Of a stretch of 64,000 nucleotides of DNA, positions 1 through 8,244 are shown in pieces (positions within the stretch are counted from its first letter, which is position 1; every line of letters starts with the position of its first letter). Below the pieces are notes generated by a model. It made no database searches, was not told the DNA's origin, and was given only the letters and a program-made list of their open reading frames with translations. This DNA is from Desulfoferula mesophila. Lineage in GTDB: Bacteria > Desulfobacterota > Desulfarculia > Desulfarculales > Desulfarculaceae. The translations under genes and the position numbers were made by a program. The stretch is from positions 3,487,501 through 3,551,500 of the forward strand of contig NZ_AP028679.1 in assembly GCF_037076455.1 (NCBI RefSeq), written 5' to 3'.

Positions 1-1222
1 GGGCGTGGTCCAGGGAGCCAGGCTTGCGCTCCAGCAAGGGCAGATAATGCCGGTAGTCGAAAAACACCCCTTCCTTGCCCCAGGATCGGGAGTGGCGGGC
101 CACCACCACGTCATGGTGGCAGAGCACCACCCGATCCACATAGCCCTTGGCCACAATTTCATGGTGGGCACAAGCCACCGGCACCGAGTAGTCATTGTCG
201 TCGAAGCGGACCAGGGACAATGAATTGGCCCGGGTAGGCTGTTTGCGGCAGGCATCGAAGCGGGAGGGAGGCAGGGGGACAAAGGCTGTCTGGTCTTCCT
301 GCAAAACCTCGGCCTTGCTACCGCCCTTGCCACGCAAACGGCGCTTCATGTCGTCGCGGCACTGCCTTAAAAGCATGGCATTGAGCTCGGCCAGGTCCTT
401 CACCTGGGGCACTGGCACCAAAAAATTCTGCCGGGCGTACTTGACCACCCCTTCCACCACGCCCTTCTCGTTTGGACGCCGCACCCGACAAAAATGCTCC
501 CGAAAAAGGTAATGGCTCTGCAGCTTGAGAAAACCATCGGTCAGCTTGCGCTCATGAGGCCCTATGATCTTGGAAACCAGGACCTTGCTATTGTCGTAAC
601 TGATCCGGTGGGGCACCCCACCGAAAAACTCGAACGCCCTGGCATGCCCTTCCCAGTAGCTCTCGCTGCACTCCTTGTCGAAGGCCGCCACGAAAAAGGC
701 ATCGGAGTACGGCAAGGCCATGATAAAAAGCGCTATCTTGCGAAGCTCCCCGGAAACCTTGGCCAGGGCATAGCCAAAGTCCACCTGCGCCTCGCCGGGA
801 CGATGGACCAGGGGCATGTACACCTCCTGGCTCACGCGCTTGATTGCGCGCACCGCCTCCTTTACCTGGGTGTACTTGCCCTGATAACCCGCCTCCTTGA
901 TGCGGTGATATATGCGCGTGGCCGTGTGCCTTTGCTTCTTGGGAACCTTTTTGTCCTCTTTTATGATCCGGGCGATCAGCTCAAGGTAGGGGCCAAGCTT
1001 GGGCTTGGCTCGGGGGACACTCAGTCGGTAACCGGGAGGCTCAGAATAATCCTGAATCTTTTGCAGGGTATCCCAATGGATGCCCTCTCTGCGCATTAAC
1101 TCGCGCTTGCTCGCCTGGCCATCGCGCAACTCAAGTCTGATCCGGGCCCATTGATCCATGTCCGTGTACACCCCTTCCGCTCCTCCAGAGCGTTCTGGCC
1201 TGGAAGCCACCATGGCCTCCAT
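1..1222 (-). CDS. istA: IS21 transposase IstA (C-terminal part outside window)
   Basis: Leftward DDE transposase frame beginning with ATG at 1220-1222 and still open at base 1, so about 407 of 520 codons are visible. It has no frameshift relative to the complete copies. Near codon 58 it reads KIQDYSEPPGYRLSVPRA where the other copies read KIQNFPEPPGYRLSTPRA. The rve-type catalytic aspartates (D148 in QVDFG, D210 in YDN) and the Glu of NEKGVVEG lie in the visible part. In the family IstA performs strand cleavage and transfer together with the ATPase IstB, which would lie left of the window. Confidence 0.92.
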   Translation of the reverse strand, partial: MEAMVASRPERSGGAEGVYTDMDQWARIRLELRDGQASKRELMRREGIHWDTLQKIQDYSEPPGYRLSVPRAKPKLGPYLELIARIIKEDKKVPKKQRHTATRIYHRIKEAGYQGKYTQVKEAVRAIKRVSQEVYMPLVHRPGEAQVDFGYALAKVSGELRKIALFIMALPYSDAFFVAAFDKECSESYWEGHARAFEFFGGVPHRISYDNSKVLVSKIIGPHERKLTDGFLKLQSHYLFREHFCRVRRPNEKGVVEGVVKYARQNFLVPVPQVKDLAELNAMLLRQCRDDMKRRLRGKGGSKAEVLQEDQTAFVPLPPSRFDACRKQPTRANSLSLVRFDDNDYSVPVACAHHEIVAKGYVDRVVLCHHDVVVARHSRSWGKEGVFFDYRHYLPLLERKPGSLDHA

Positions 1223-1311
1223 CGCACCAAAACACCTGAAGAAAACTGAATCGGTGTGTCACGGTTTTCAACCGCCACTAAAATCGTCTCGCTTTTGGAC
1301 CGCCATTCACA
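1..1311 (-). mobile_element. IS21-family element, copy 1 (partial, cut by window edge)
   Basis: This is the istA-side end of the same element found complete at 14.3, 24.0 and 35.2 kb. The terminal sequence CCGCCATTCACA ends at 1311; the other copies end CCGCCATTTACA. An inner repeat containing TGTCACGGTTTT lies about 50 bp inside. Bases 1 to about 978 match the other copies, whereas about 979-1311 carry roughly 17 substitutions, so this copy is a mosaic. The outside flank is an HU-like gene remnant. Confidence 0.93.
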
Positions 1312-1422
1312 TATAATGGTTGGAATCCTAAGACGGGGGAGCTAGTCAAGGTGCAGCCCAAGAAACTGCCAGTTTTCAAGGTTGGTAAGGAGTTGAAGGA
1401 GTGGGTGGATATCGATGAGTAG
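1312..1422 (+). pseudogene. HU/IHF-family DNA-binding protein, 3' remnant
   Basis: Directly at the end of IS copy 1 an open frame reads Y-N-G-W-N-P-K-T-G-E-L-V-K-V followed by QPKKLPVFKVGKELKEWV and a TAG stop at 1420-1422. This is the C-terminal arm-to-helix segment of HU-family proteins (consensus GRNPKTGE...K.V.FK.GK.LKE.V). The N-terminal two thirds are missing, replaced by the IS element. It cannot be expressed as a normal HU protein. Confidence 0.75.
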
Positions 1423-1433
1423 CCGAAGGGGGC

Positions 1434-1684
1434 GTTACCGTAATTAACTTTTTATATTAACTAGTTATCCTGCCGGTAACAATTTTGCCTTACCAGTTGT
1501 TACCCAGGTTGTTACCGCTAATTCCAATTAAATTTAGCAACTTTCACCTAACGGTAACAACTATAACAACTATTTCAGATATACATATGCCCTAGGCGCA
1601 GCTTCTCGCTCCTCCGGTGAGACCCTGGCGGATTTTTGAGAAGGGCATCTCAGGGGTTGTTACCTTGTTGCTCCTGTTACCCGG
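1434..1684. repeat. Cluster of GGTAACAA/TTGTTACC motifs in a 458-bp non-coding stretch
   Basis: Within the non-coding stretch 1423-1880 the motif CGGTAACAAC (either strand) recurs: about 1434-1440, 1473-1482, 1495-1505, 1507-1517, 1551-1560 with a partial TATAACAAC at 1562-1570, 1655-1664 and 1674-1684. The AT-rich 1440-1560 part resembles an iteron array or a multi-site operator. No replication gene is adjacent, so origin versus regulator-binding role cannot be decided. No convincing gene is seen between 1423 and 1880. Confidence 0.55.
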
Positions 1685-1880
1685 AGGATAGCTGGCGCGG
1701 TTCTGGGGTAGGTCAACTTTCGATGCCGCTTCACAGCGGAGCCATGCCGCAGACAAAGCCAAACCCCAAAACAGGGGCAAGCCCGGGGCGTCCACGCACA
1801 AACCAGCGCGCACTGGGAGCATCAGGATGCTTATAATGAGTTGAAGCACGGCGCTTGCCGCTAATCCGGGAGAAGATGCT

Positions 1881-3011
1881 TTGGAAAAATCCCGTAAAAA
1901 ACCGGCAGCAACTAAAAAACCAGCGGATGAATCCCGCGAATACGCCGAGAGCATCATCAACACCATACGTGAACCCTTAATCGTCCTGGATCAAGACCTA
2001 AGGGTGATCTCAGCCAGCCGTTCCTTCTATAAGTTTTTCAATGTAAAAACCGAAGAGACCTTGGGGCAGCTAATATATGACCTGGGAAATAAACAGTGGG
2101 ATATCCCAAAGCTGCGGGAACTGCTGGAAACAATCCTTCCCGATAAAACAACCTTTGACAGCTATGAGGTTGATCATACTTTTGAAACCATCGGCAGGCG
2201 CACTATGCTTTTGAATGCCCAGCAGGTAGAACGAGCGCTGGGAAAGGAACGGATCATCCTTCTGGCTCTTGAGGATATCACTGAGTTCAAGACCCTGGAA
2301 CGGGAGCGGGCCAACTTGGTGAACATGTTTGCTCACGACATGAAAAGCCCCCTGGTGGGCATCCAAGGTTTCGCCTTGCGCCTACTGAAGGAGGGCCAGG
2401 CCAGCAAACCTGATAAACAGCGGCAGTATTTGGAGGTGATCCGCAGAGAAGCGGCGCAGTTAGAAAAGGTAGTCAATGATTTCCTGGATTATTCTCGCCT
2501 GGAGAGTGGCAACCTGAAGCTGAACTTCAGCACGGTGGACCTCGACAAGGAGTTACTGGAGCTTGTGGAGAGCTTCCAGCCCCGCTTCAACGAGGCGGGC
2601 ATCGGACTGAATTTGATAAGCGTCGAAAAGCTGCCGGTGATCCAGGCCGATGCGGGCAACCTGCGTCGGGCCTGCACCAACCTGCTGGACAATGCCCTAA
2701 AGTATTCCTCCGAAGGCTCGCAGGTAACAATCGAGGCCCAGGCGGGCGAAGACTCGGTCACCTTGCGTTTTATCGACCAGGGGGTGGGAATCGCCCCGGA
2801 TGAACTGCCCTATATCTTTGAAATGTTCTACCGGGCGGCCAACCATTGCAAGAAGCCCGGCCACGGACTGGGCCTGGCTGGAGTGGAGGCTGTCGTCAAA
2901 GGCCACGGCGGCGAGGTCACGGTTAGCAGCGAGGTGGGCAAGGGCTCGGTCTTCAGCGTGCTGCTGCCCCTGAACCATACCGGACGGTTCGCCCAACACT
3001 CTAAAGCCTGA
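1881..3011 (+). CDS. PAS-domain sensor histidine kinase (soluble)
   Basis: A 376-residue orphan two-component kinase. Residues about 20-135 form a PAS domain (PLIVLDQDLRVISASRSF). The HisKA box is NLVNMFAHDMKSPL with phospho-acceptor His152. The HATPase domain follows with N box NLLDNALKYS, G1 DQGVGIAPDEL, F box IFEMFYR and G2 GHGLGLAGVEA. No membrane segment or signal peptide is visible, so it should sense a cytoplasmic cue. The start is TTG at 1881, preceded by GGGAGAAG; an ATG a few bases upstream is out of frame. No response regulator is adjacent, and the downstream gene is unrelated. Confidence 0.93.
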   Translation: MEKSRKKPAATKKPADESREYAESIINTIREPLIVLDQDLRVISASRSFYKFFNVKTEETLGQLIYDLGNKQWDIPKLRELLETILPDKTTFDSYEVDHTFETIGRRTMLLNAQQVERALGKERIILLALEDITEFKTLERERANLVNMFAHDMKSPLVGIQGFALRLLKEGQASKPDKQRQYLEVIRREAAQLEKVVNDFLDYSRLESGNLKLNFSTVDLDKELLELVESFQPRFNEAGIGLNLISVEKLPVIQADAGNLRRACTNLLDNALKYSSEGSQVTIEAQAGEDSVTLRFIDQGVGIAPDELPYIFEMFYRAANHCKKPGHGLGLAGVEAVVKGHGGEVTVSSEVGKGSVFSVLLPLNHTGRFAQHSKA

Positions 3012-3448
3012 TTCAAGCACTCCAAGCAGAACTTGCCTTTAAAGGACTCGATTTGGGCATTTTTTTGGTCGTGCCAAGCCGAGTTACTGATCGCCCCCTA
3101 CCTTCCTAGCCCCGCCTTGGCTTCTATCGTGGCCCCTCTTCAAGATTAAGGGCCCAGGAGAATGGGTCCTGTCTCACATGATTTGATTAGATGCCGCCCG
3201 GCGACCCCACCATCCCGGCCACCCGATATCTAGCCTTTCAATGCTGCCCAAAAAACTCAGGATCCTGGTTTTTTCGCCATGATGTGCGTCAACACAAATT
3301 CCTCATACTCCCATCTATCCCAAATTCCACAATCCCATCCGCATAAAACTCCGCATCCTTTTCCTGCACTTGATCTTGCATTTTCAAGGAAATTTCTTCA
3401 GGACAAACGTTAAAGAATATCCAAGGTAAAACCAAAATGGAGGCTTAA
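3012..3448. other. Non-coding stretch (437 bp)
   Basis: No open frame with coding character is seen. A weak run of T (TTGGGCATTTTTTT, about 3053-3067) after the kinase gene may be its terminator, but no good stem is evident. The last 100 bases become AT-rich and should hold the promoter of the small gene at 3449, which has a clear GGAGG at 3439-3443. Confidence 0.5.
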
Positions 3449-3625
3449 ATGAAAACCGCGATTTACACCGTACCCTTTTCCCTAAATTTAGCACCAGAGA
3501 TGTTCGAGGAGATTAAGAAGTTAAGCGATGATGCACAGATCAGCATGGCAGAACAAGTTAGAAATTTGATGGAATACGGATTCCGTTACATTGACCAAAA
3601 TAAAAAAGGAGATGGAAATGAATAA
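3449..3625 (+). CDS. Small ribbon-helix-helix-like protein (58 aa)
   Basis: ATG at 3449 is preceded by TGGAGG. The 58-residue product has a short beta-like start (TVPFSLNLAPEMFEEIKKL) followed by an amphipathic helix ending in EQVRNLMEYGF, the layout of Arc/CopG-type ribbon-helix-helix DNA-binding proteins. Its stop overlaps the start of the next gene by 8 bp, so the two are probably translationally coupled. A role as autorepressor or antitoxin of the downstream partner is possible but unproven. It could also be an unrelated small protein. Confidence 0.55.
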   Translation: MKTAIYTVPFSLNLAPEMFEEIKKLSDDAQISMAEQVRNLMEYGFRYIDQNKKGDGNE

Positions 3626-4211
3626 ATACACCAAAAAACAAGATCAACTTACCAAGATATTTTCAGAGTACTTTTCGGACGCCAACTTCAAGTGTCAAAT
3701 ATGGGCAGCATTCAGCTACAAGAATGAAAAAACCAACATCTACGTATTTATGACCAGTAGTCCGCTTGATAGCTACTCACCAGAAGACGCTATAGCAATT
3801 CGGTTGAGTCTTCAGCAAACTGCCAGCCTAGCTGCTGCCCTTGAAACCGCTGCTACTGGCCCTGATATATTTGGAAAGGGCTACCAAGCTGCCCAGAGTT
3901 TAGACCAAAGCAAGTCTCTCAACGTAAAAGTAGGAAGATCTAATGAGACTGACGAGTACGGGATAGCACTGTTTTTTAGAGATGCTGATTTATCACACGT
4001 TATAACCCTGTCCTCCTTTGATGCTATCGGGATTGCTGAGTTACTCAAGGCAGCTGTCCAAGCTGCAATTGGCCAGAACTTCAGCATGGCAGATGTCAAA
4101 GGGGCTAATTCTGCGCCCAATGGACCATCTGGTTACTCAGGTGCTAGCCCGGTACATAAGAAGCCTCCAAAATCTCACAACACATTAGATTCAATGAGAT
4201 TTGATGATTAA
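3618..4211 (+). CDS. Hypothetical protein (197 aa), coupled to small RHH-like gene
   Basis: Unrecognised soluble protein. The start at ATG 3618 (MNKYTKKQDQ) is chosen because AAAGGAG sits 6 nt upstream; an earlier in-frame TTG at 3591 lies inside the preceding gene. The middle is rich in Ala/Leu helices (SLQQTASLAAALETAA, AELLKAAVQAAIGQNF). The C-terminus is Ser/Pro/Gly rich and looks disordered. No membrane segment or catalytic motif is seen. It overlaps the RHH-like gene and is followed by a good terminator, making a two-gene unit. Base composition is more AT-rich than the surrounding chromosome, suggesting transfer. Confidence 0.7.
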   Translation: MNKYTKKQDQLTKIFSEYFSDANFKCQIWAAFSYKNEKTNIYVFMTSSPLDSYSPEDAIAIRLSLQQTASLAAALETAATGPDIFGKGYQAAQSLDQSKSLNVKVGRSNETDEYGIALFFRDADLSHVITLSSFDAIGIAELLKAAVQAAIGQNFSMADVKGANSAPNGPSGYSGASPVHKKPPKSHNTLDSMRFDD

Positions 4212-4216
4212 AGGAA

Positions 4217-4256
4217 TCGGGCTGGATGTCTTGGATGATATCCGGCCCGGTTTTTT
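4217..4256 (+). terminator. Rho-independent terminator
   Basis: TCGGGCTGGAT (4217-4227) pairs with ATCCGGCCCGG (4240-4250) over 11 bp with two G-U pairs, followed by TTTTTT. It sits 6 bp after the stop of the gene at 3618. Confidence 0.85.
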
Positions 4257-4283
4257 ATTATGCAGGTTTTAATCAGGAATGAA

Positions 4284-4634
4284 ATGGGGCAGAAGCAGCT
4301 TCTGACCGAAGAGCTCTTACTGGAGGTCTTACGTGTTGCGGAGAATCACGGCTGGAATCCACGCGGCACAGCTGAGCTATATAGCTCCCAGCCCTCGAAT
4401 GAGGACTATTTACCTCGTGGAGTTGATGGGATCCGTACAATATCTGAAAAAGACGCGCTGGGTATACATGTCGCTTTGAGGATCGCCATGGCTAGCGGAG
4501 TGAAGATATTCGGGATCAGAAGCAGTCTTGGGAATGAAGTTGAAGATGAGAAGACTGCTCCTGAAGATCTCATGCAGTATTTGGTGGAGTTTTTTCACAG
4601 GGGGTGGGTGGTGGTGTGTCGGTGGAACACATAG
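4284..4634 (+). CDS. Hypothetical protein (116 aa)
   Basis: Unrecognised. An ATG at 4260 lies in the T-run of the preceding terminator and lacks a ribosome-binding site. ATG 4284 (MGQKQLLTEELLLEVL) has CAGGAAT at a suitable distance and is preferred. The product is acidic and probably helical, with no membrane segment or recognisable motif. It converges with the leftward gene at 4664; both belong to the AT-richer island segment. Expression from its own promoter is not evident. Confidence 0.5.
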   Translation: MGQKQLLTEELLLEVLRVAENHGWNPRGTAELYSSQPSNEDYLPRGVDGIRTISEKDALGIHVALRIAMASGVKIFGIRSSLGNEVEDEKTAPEDLMQYLVEFFHRGWVVVCRWNT

Positions 4635-4663
4635 ATTAAGCAAAGGTATTGTCTCATAAGCAC

Positions 4664-5305
4664 CTAACCAAACTGTATTCTACTTTCGTTATTGGTCAAA
4701 TTAATTAATAGTGTGTCTACTTCTCGAGGAGATAGCCTTTTATTAAAAACTTCTCCAATTTTGTTGTGCAGCCACACGCAGCGTCGAACATAATCTCTGT
4801 ATTCCTTGTCATACTCATCTACCTCAATCGCCGGAATATAATTTAGCCTTGGCACAACTTTGGTAATAGCTTTGCGTACTCGACTGTCATATATAAAAAA
4901 AACATTTGGATTGTGGAAGTGAAGATACTTGGAAGCTAAGGCCCTTTTATTTAAATCACTTATTGAATTGAGAATATCCATAAATTTTTTATGCACCACG
5001 ACAGTCTGCGGGTCACCTGGTTCTGCTCTTTTGTTGATGGATGCTAACCATGAGTCGATTTTGGCCTTTTTCATCGCTGGAGCAACGACTTCAGCATAGA
5101 AATCATCATTAATTTCTGATGCATTTCTCCGACGTTCTACTGAAGCAGCATATGATCGCCCAATAAGCCATATTTTCGCTATTATTTCGCCATCGTCATC
5201 ATGTTTAGGATATTTTTTACACATTCTATACAGGATTGAATTTCCTGTATCCCAAACTGATGGTTGTTTAACCACAAGAATGTCTTTTTCGGTAAGATCA
5301 ATCAT
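4664..5305 (-). CDS. Unknown protein (213 aa) of putative defence cassette
   Basis: No family recognised. ATG at 5305 (MIDLTEKDILVV) has AGGTGG about 10 nt upstream; a GTG at 5320 would add five residues. Notable conserved-looking segments are LASKYLHFHNPNVFFIYDSR and EVDTLLINL. Aromatic and His residues cluster around KYLHFH, reminiscent of helical nucleic-acid-binding folds, but this is only an impression. It is last in a leftward series after the DUF262 and HEPN genes, 242 bp from the HEPN stop, so shared transcription is plausible. AT-rich codon use like its neighbours points to joint horizontal acquisition. Confidence 0.6.
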   Translation of the reverse strand: MIDLTEKDILVVKQPSVWDTGNSILYRMCKKYPKHDDDGEIIAKIWLIGRSYAASVERRRNASEINDDFYAEVVAPAMKKAKIDSWLASINKRAEPGDPQTVVVHKKFMDILNSISDLNKRALASKYLHFHNPNVFFIYDSRVRKAITKVVPRLNYIPAIEVDEYDKEYRDYVRRCVWLHNKIGEVFNKRLSPREVDTLLINLTNNESRIQFG

Positions 5306-5547
5306 ACGAAATAATGCCACCTATATAACACCAAACTGCATCGCAAAGAGAGTCCTTCGTTGACAGGCACTCAAATTCGGATTTCCTTAGGCAAAAGGGC
5401 CTAGAAGTTCACGGTAGGCCTAAGAAAAGAAATCTGTAGCAGTTCCAAACGAAAGACTCGGCATAAGTGACCTCCATAATGACAGTCGACGTCCGAAGGC
5501 GGAAATTCTCATCTAATATGCGACAAATATTTATATGAGTTTTTAAA

Positions 5548-6069
5548 CTAAGTATGAAACTTAATGCTTGAAAAGTATTTTTTATAGAATGTTTCAAGCA
5601 TATTATCGGTAAAACCATATTTTTCTCTAACTGGTTTAAAAGTAGAATCAAGCAATTCATCTGCTGTTTGGAAAAGTTCTTGAACTTCCTGAAGCTCCTG
5701 AATCATCATATTGCGACCAGACGCTGTCATGAATTCAGTGGCGCGCTCTCGGGAATAATCATGAGCAAGCCAATTTCGTTTTTTGAGGGCTTTAGCAAGC
5801 GTTTCTCTAAGCCCAGTGGGAAGTGTACTGACACTATTTATATCATAAATTAAACGCCCGAGTGTTTGCTCAAAATTGCTATTCATAAATGAATCTAATT
5901 TGTCTGCCCATTCTTCTCTCGTGTGAATATTCCTGGTATTTCTAGGAATTAGATCTAAGTAGATCAATGCGTTTGCAATGCCATGCTCAAGACATTGCGC
6001 CAAATAAATAGCGAGACCGTACTCGGCATAAACCGTTTTTATATGGTCATTATCGGAATCGGCAATCAT
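5548..6069 (-). CDS. HEPN-like protein (173 aa) with RNxxxH motif
   Basis: Small helical protein with RNWLAH at residues 98-103, matching the R-N-x3-H signature of HEPN domains, many of which are RNases in toxin or defence systems. The preceding helices (YAEYGLAIYLAQCLEHGIAN) fit the four-helix HEPN fold. ATG at 6069 has GGAG upstream. It lies between a DUF262-type nuclease gene and an unknown 213-aa gene, all leftward and AT-rich. HEPN assignment rests on motif and helical pattern only. The activity, target and any antitoxin partner are not shown by sequence. Confidence 0.6.
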   Translation of the reverse strand: MIADSDNDHIKTVYAEYGLAIYLAQCLEHGIANALIYLDLIPRNTRNIHTREEWADKLDSFMNSNFEQTLGRLIYDINSVSTLPTGLRETLAKALKKRNWLAHDYSRERATEFMTASGRNMMIQELQEVQELFQTADELLDSTFKPVREKYGFTDNMLETFYKKYFSSIKFHT

Positions 6070-6198
6070 GAACTCTCCAGCTCGGATCTCCCTGGCTCTA
6101 GGCCGGTATTCCCAACTACATGTCCTAAATTGTTATTAGCCATAACAACATTCCATGGTTTGTGAAGTGGGGAAAAGCCATTTCTAGTATCGGAGTCC

Positions 6199-7995
6199 TT
6201 ACTCTTTAAAAAGTACTGAAGCGCTGAGTTGACGTCCCTCGGCCAACAACCGGACTGCCTGCATCACCAGCGTTGCTCGCTTTTGCAGGAATTTCTCAAA
6301 ATCTGAACTGAGCTTATCCTTCTTCTCAACATCAGGAAGTCCCTCATAACCACCGTTGGCAAGTTCCGGCACCGGAATCAAGTGTGAATGCAGTCTTTCC
6401 TCCACAATCTCTTCTGAGGTCCACTGGTAACGATCCTTTAAGTATTTGACTGGATCTTTTCTCCCTATAGTCAAATTCGTCATATCAGAGATCAATGCGC
6501 AATTCAGAGCCAAATAGCTATTTATGTCTACTTCCTTCAGCAGAGCATCTGGATATAGGTGATGATAGTGACGTTGCTCAACGTTTTCTGCGTCCAACTT
6601 TTCGCCAGTTGAGAAGTCCGATGCTCCAAGACGACAAGCAACAGCAAGCACTGCACGTCCGCGGATTGTAGTACGCTTGGGCCACTCGGCAGTTAAAAGC
6701 TCCTCTTCGTGTACGAGCTCATGCTCTGTAAAGACCGGGATATCATTTTCTGAGTAAGCACTTCCATCTTCTTTAGCATCCTGATTAATTACACGTTTTA
6801 GAGCAATAAAATCGGAGAAGGCACGAGTGGCAGCTGCATTCTCATACCGATCAGTAAAAAATGAATACCAAAGATATTTTTTAAGTAATAACTCATCTTT
6901 TCCTCTTTTATCACCATGTGTTGGAATGTTTGAGTAGAGGCTTGCGATAACAGCCAGAACCGCGTTAGTTGGTAACCGCTTGCGATCGTATATACCTTCA
7001 TTGCGTAGAAATTCGGCCATCCGCTGTAAACCATTTTCCATTATTTCCCATTTTTGCACCATGACCTGTTTGTCCATATCCCACGAACCACGTTGATTTG
7101 GCAGTTCATCCTGCAAAAGTGCAGACGTGGTTAGGATCAAATCCGGCAGTTCTCCATACCTACTAATATCTGGGTATTTGTTATCCAAAGCATTTTGCAA
7201 CTCATGGAGAGAACTCCCCATAACACTTTCAACTTCTGCGACGATAACATCGTACTGGGTGAGCGGCTTACTATTAGTGTTCATTTTTATGAACACATCC
7301 AACGCGACACTTTTATCAGTATCTGAGGGTAGAGAAAGGTATGGCAGGTTGTAGTTGGCGATGATGGACCGCAGATCCTTGATACCGTCACTTACGCGTT
7401 TCTGAAAATCATAAAATGCCTTGAGTTCTTCCTTGCCCCCTTCCGGTTCCCGCGTTGCTGTAGCTTTGTCCAACCACTCATCGATTTCTTGTTGGATATC
7501 TTCTGGTTTAAGAAGGTGTGTGGGAATATAACCTCTTCGCAAACATTCAGAAGGGTCATCGCACCAAAGCGGATATTTTTCACCATTAGACTTTGTGTAG
7601 CGGGTACGGCAAAAAACAGCCATGTCGGGCTGATCCTGGGCGCTTCCATATTCGTCAAATTCTTCTAAGTGAATGAAATAGGTTTCCCGTTCGTAATTGT
7701 TATGAAATGCGCGCCACAACGCTGTTAGACGTTGTTGACCGTCTAGAAGGTGCTCTAGTACGCGCTGTTTTTCCTTAGGAGTGGCCGTTTCTAGAAAGCG
7801 GGAGATAAACTGTTCCTTATCTCCCACCTCAAGTGTCAGAGTGATGCCTAATGGCAGATCATGCACAACTGTCTCTATGAGGTTTGAAATACGATGCTTA
7901 TCCCAGGCCTCATGTCGCTGAAAACGCGGCAATTTTATTTCGCCACGTAGGATCTTTCCATACCAGTCTTTCAAGTTGCGATTACGTGCCTCCAC
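6199..7995 (-). CDS. DUF262 domain protein with C-terminal HNH-like region (GmrSD-type)
   Basis: About 598 residues. The N-terminal DUF262 (ParB-like NTP-utilising) signatures are LPRFQRHEAWD and LLDGQQRLTALWR (DGQQR at residues 85-89), followed by VFIKMNTNSKPLTQYD. The C-terminal region has RHYHHLYPDALL...DMTNLTIGRKDPVKYL, the spacing of the His-rich HNH nuclease part of DUF262/DUF1524-like proteins. Known relatives (GmrSD, BrxU) are type IV restriction enzymes cutting modified phage DNA. GTG at 7995 follows GGAGGGGAG; TTG at 8010 is an alternative start. It heads a leftward cluster with the HEPN gene. Confidence 0.85.
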   Translation of the reverse strand: MEARNRNLKDWYGKILRGEIKLPRFQRHEAWDKHRISNLIETVVHDLPLGITLTLEVGDKEQFISRFLETATPKEKQRVLEHLLDGQQRLTALWRAFHNNYERETYFIHLEEFDEYGSAQDQPDMAVFCRTRYTKSNGEKYPLWCDDPSECLRRGYIPTHLLKPEDIQQEIDEWLDKATATREPEGGKEELKAFYDFQKRVSDGIKDLRSIIANYNLPYLSLPSDTDKSVALDVFIKMNTNSKPLTQYDVIVAEVESVMGSSLHELQNALDNKYPDISRYGELPDLILTTSALLQDELPNQRGSWDMDKQVMVQKWEIMENGLQRMAEFLRNEGIYDRKRLPTNAVLAVIASLYSNIPTHGDKRGKDELLLKKYLWYSFFTDRYENAAATRAFSDFIALKRVINQDAKEDGSAYSENDIPVFTEHELVHEEELLTAEWPKRTTIRGRAVLAVACRLGASDFSTGEKLDAENVEQRHYHHLYPDALLKEVDINSYLALNCALISDMTNLTIGRKDPVKYLKDRYQWTSEEIVEERLHSHLIPVPELANGGYEGLPDVEKKDKLSSDFEKFLQKRATLVMQAVRLLAEGRQLSASVLFKE

Positions 7996-8244
7996 TTTGC
8001 TCCCCTCCAACTGTCAACTTGTAACTCTTTGAGAAAAAATCAGAATCGGCACATCCAAGATACGTTGCCTACAGCCAGTTTGCTGAAAGATCAGTAAGAA
8101 TCGGGAATCAGACAAACCAAGCAGTCAATCAAAATTGCTCTCGGCCTTCGCCAACGCATATTAGCACAACTATATATATAAAATATTGAGCCTGGCTCCC
8201 CTTGGCCCTGGGCCTATTTTATTTGAGCCTTCCGCCAACCAATC

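Noticed and set aside
494-1099. Rightward 201-aa open frame, repeated at 16017, 24195 (minus) and 36909
   Set aside because: It lies antisense to istA in every IS21 copy and has no ribosome-binding site or family; a GC-rich shadow frame.
4260-4283. ATG 4260 as start of the 4284 gene
   Set aside because: It lies in the T-run of the preceding terminator and has no ribosome-binding site; ATG 4284 has one.
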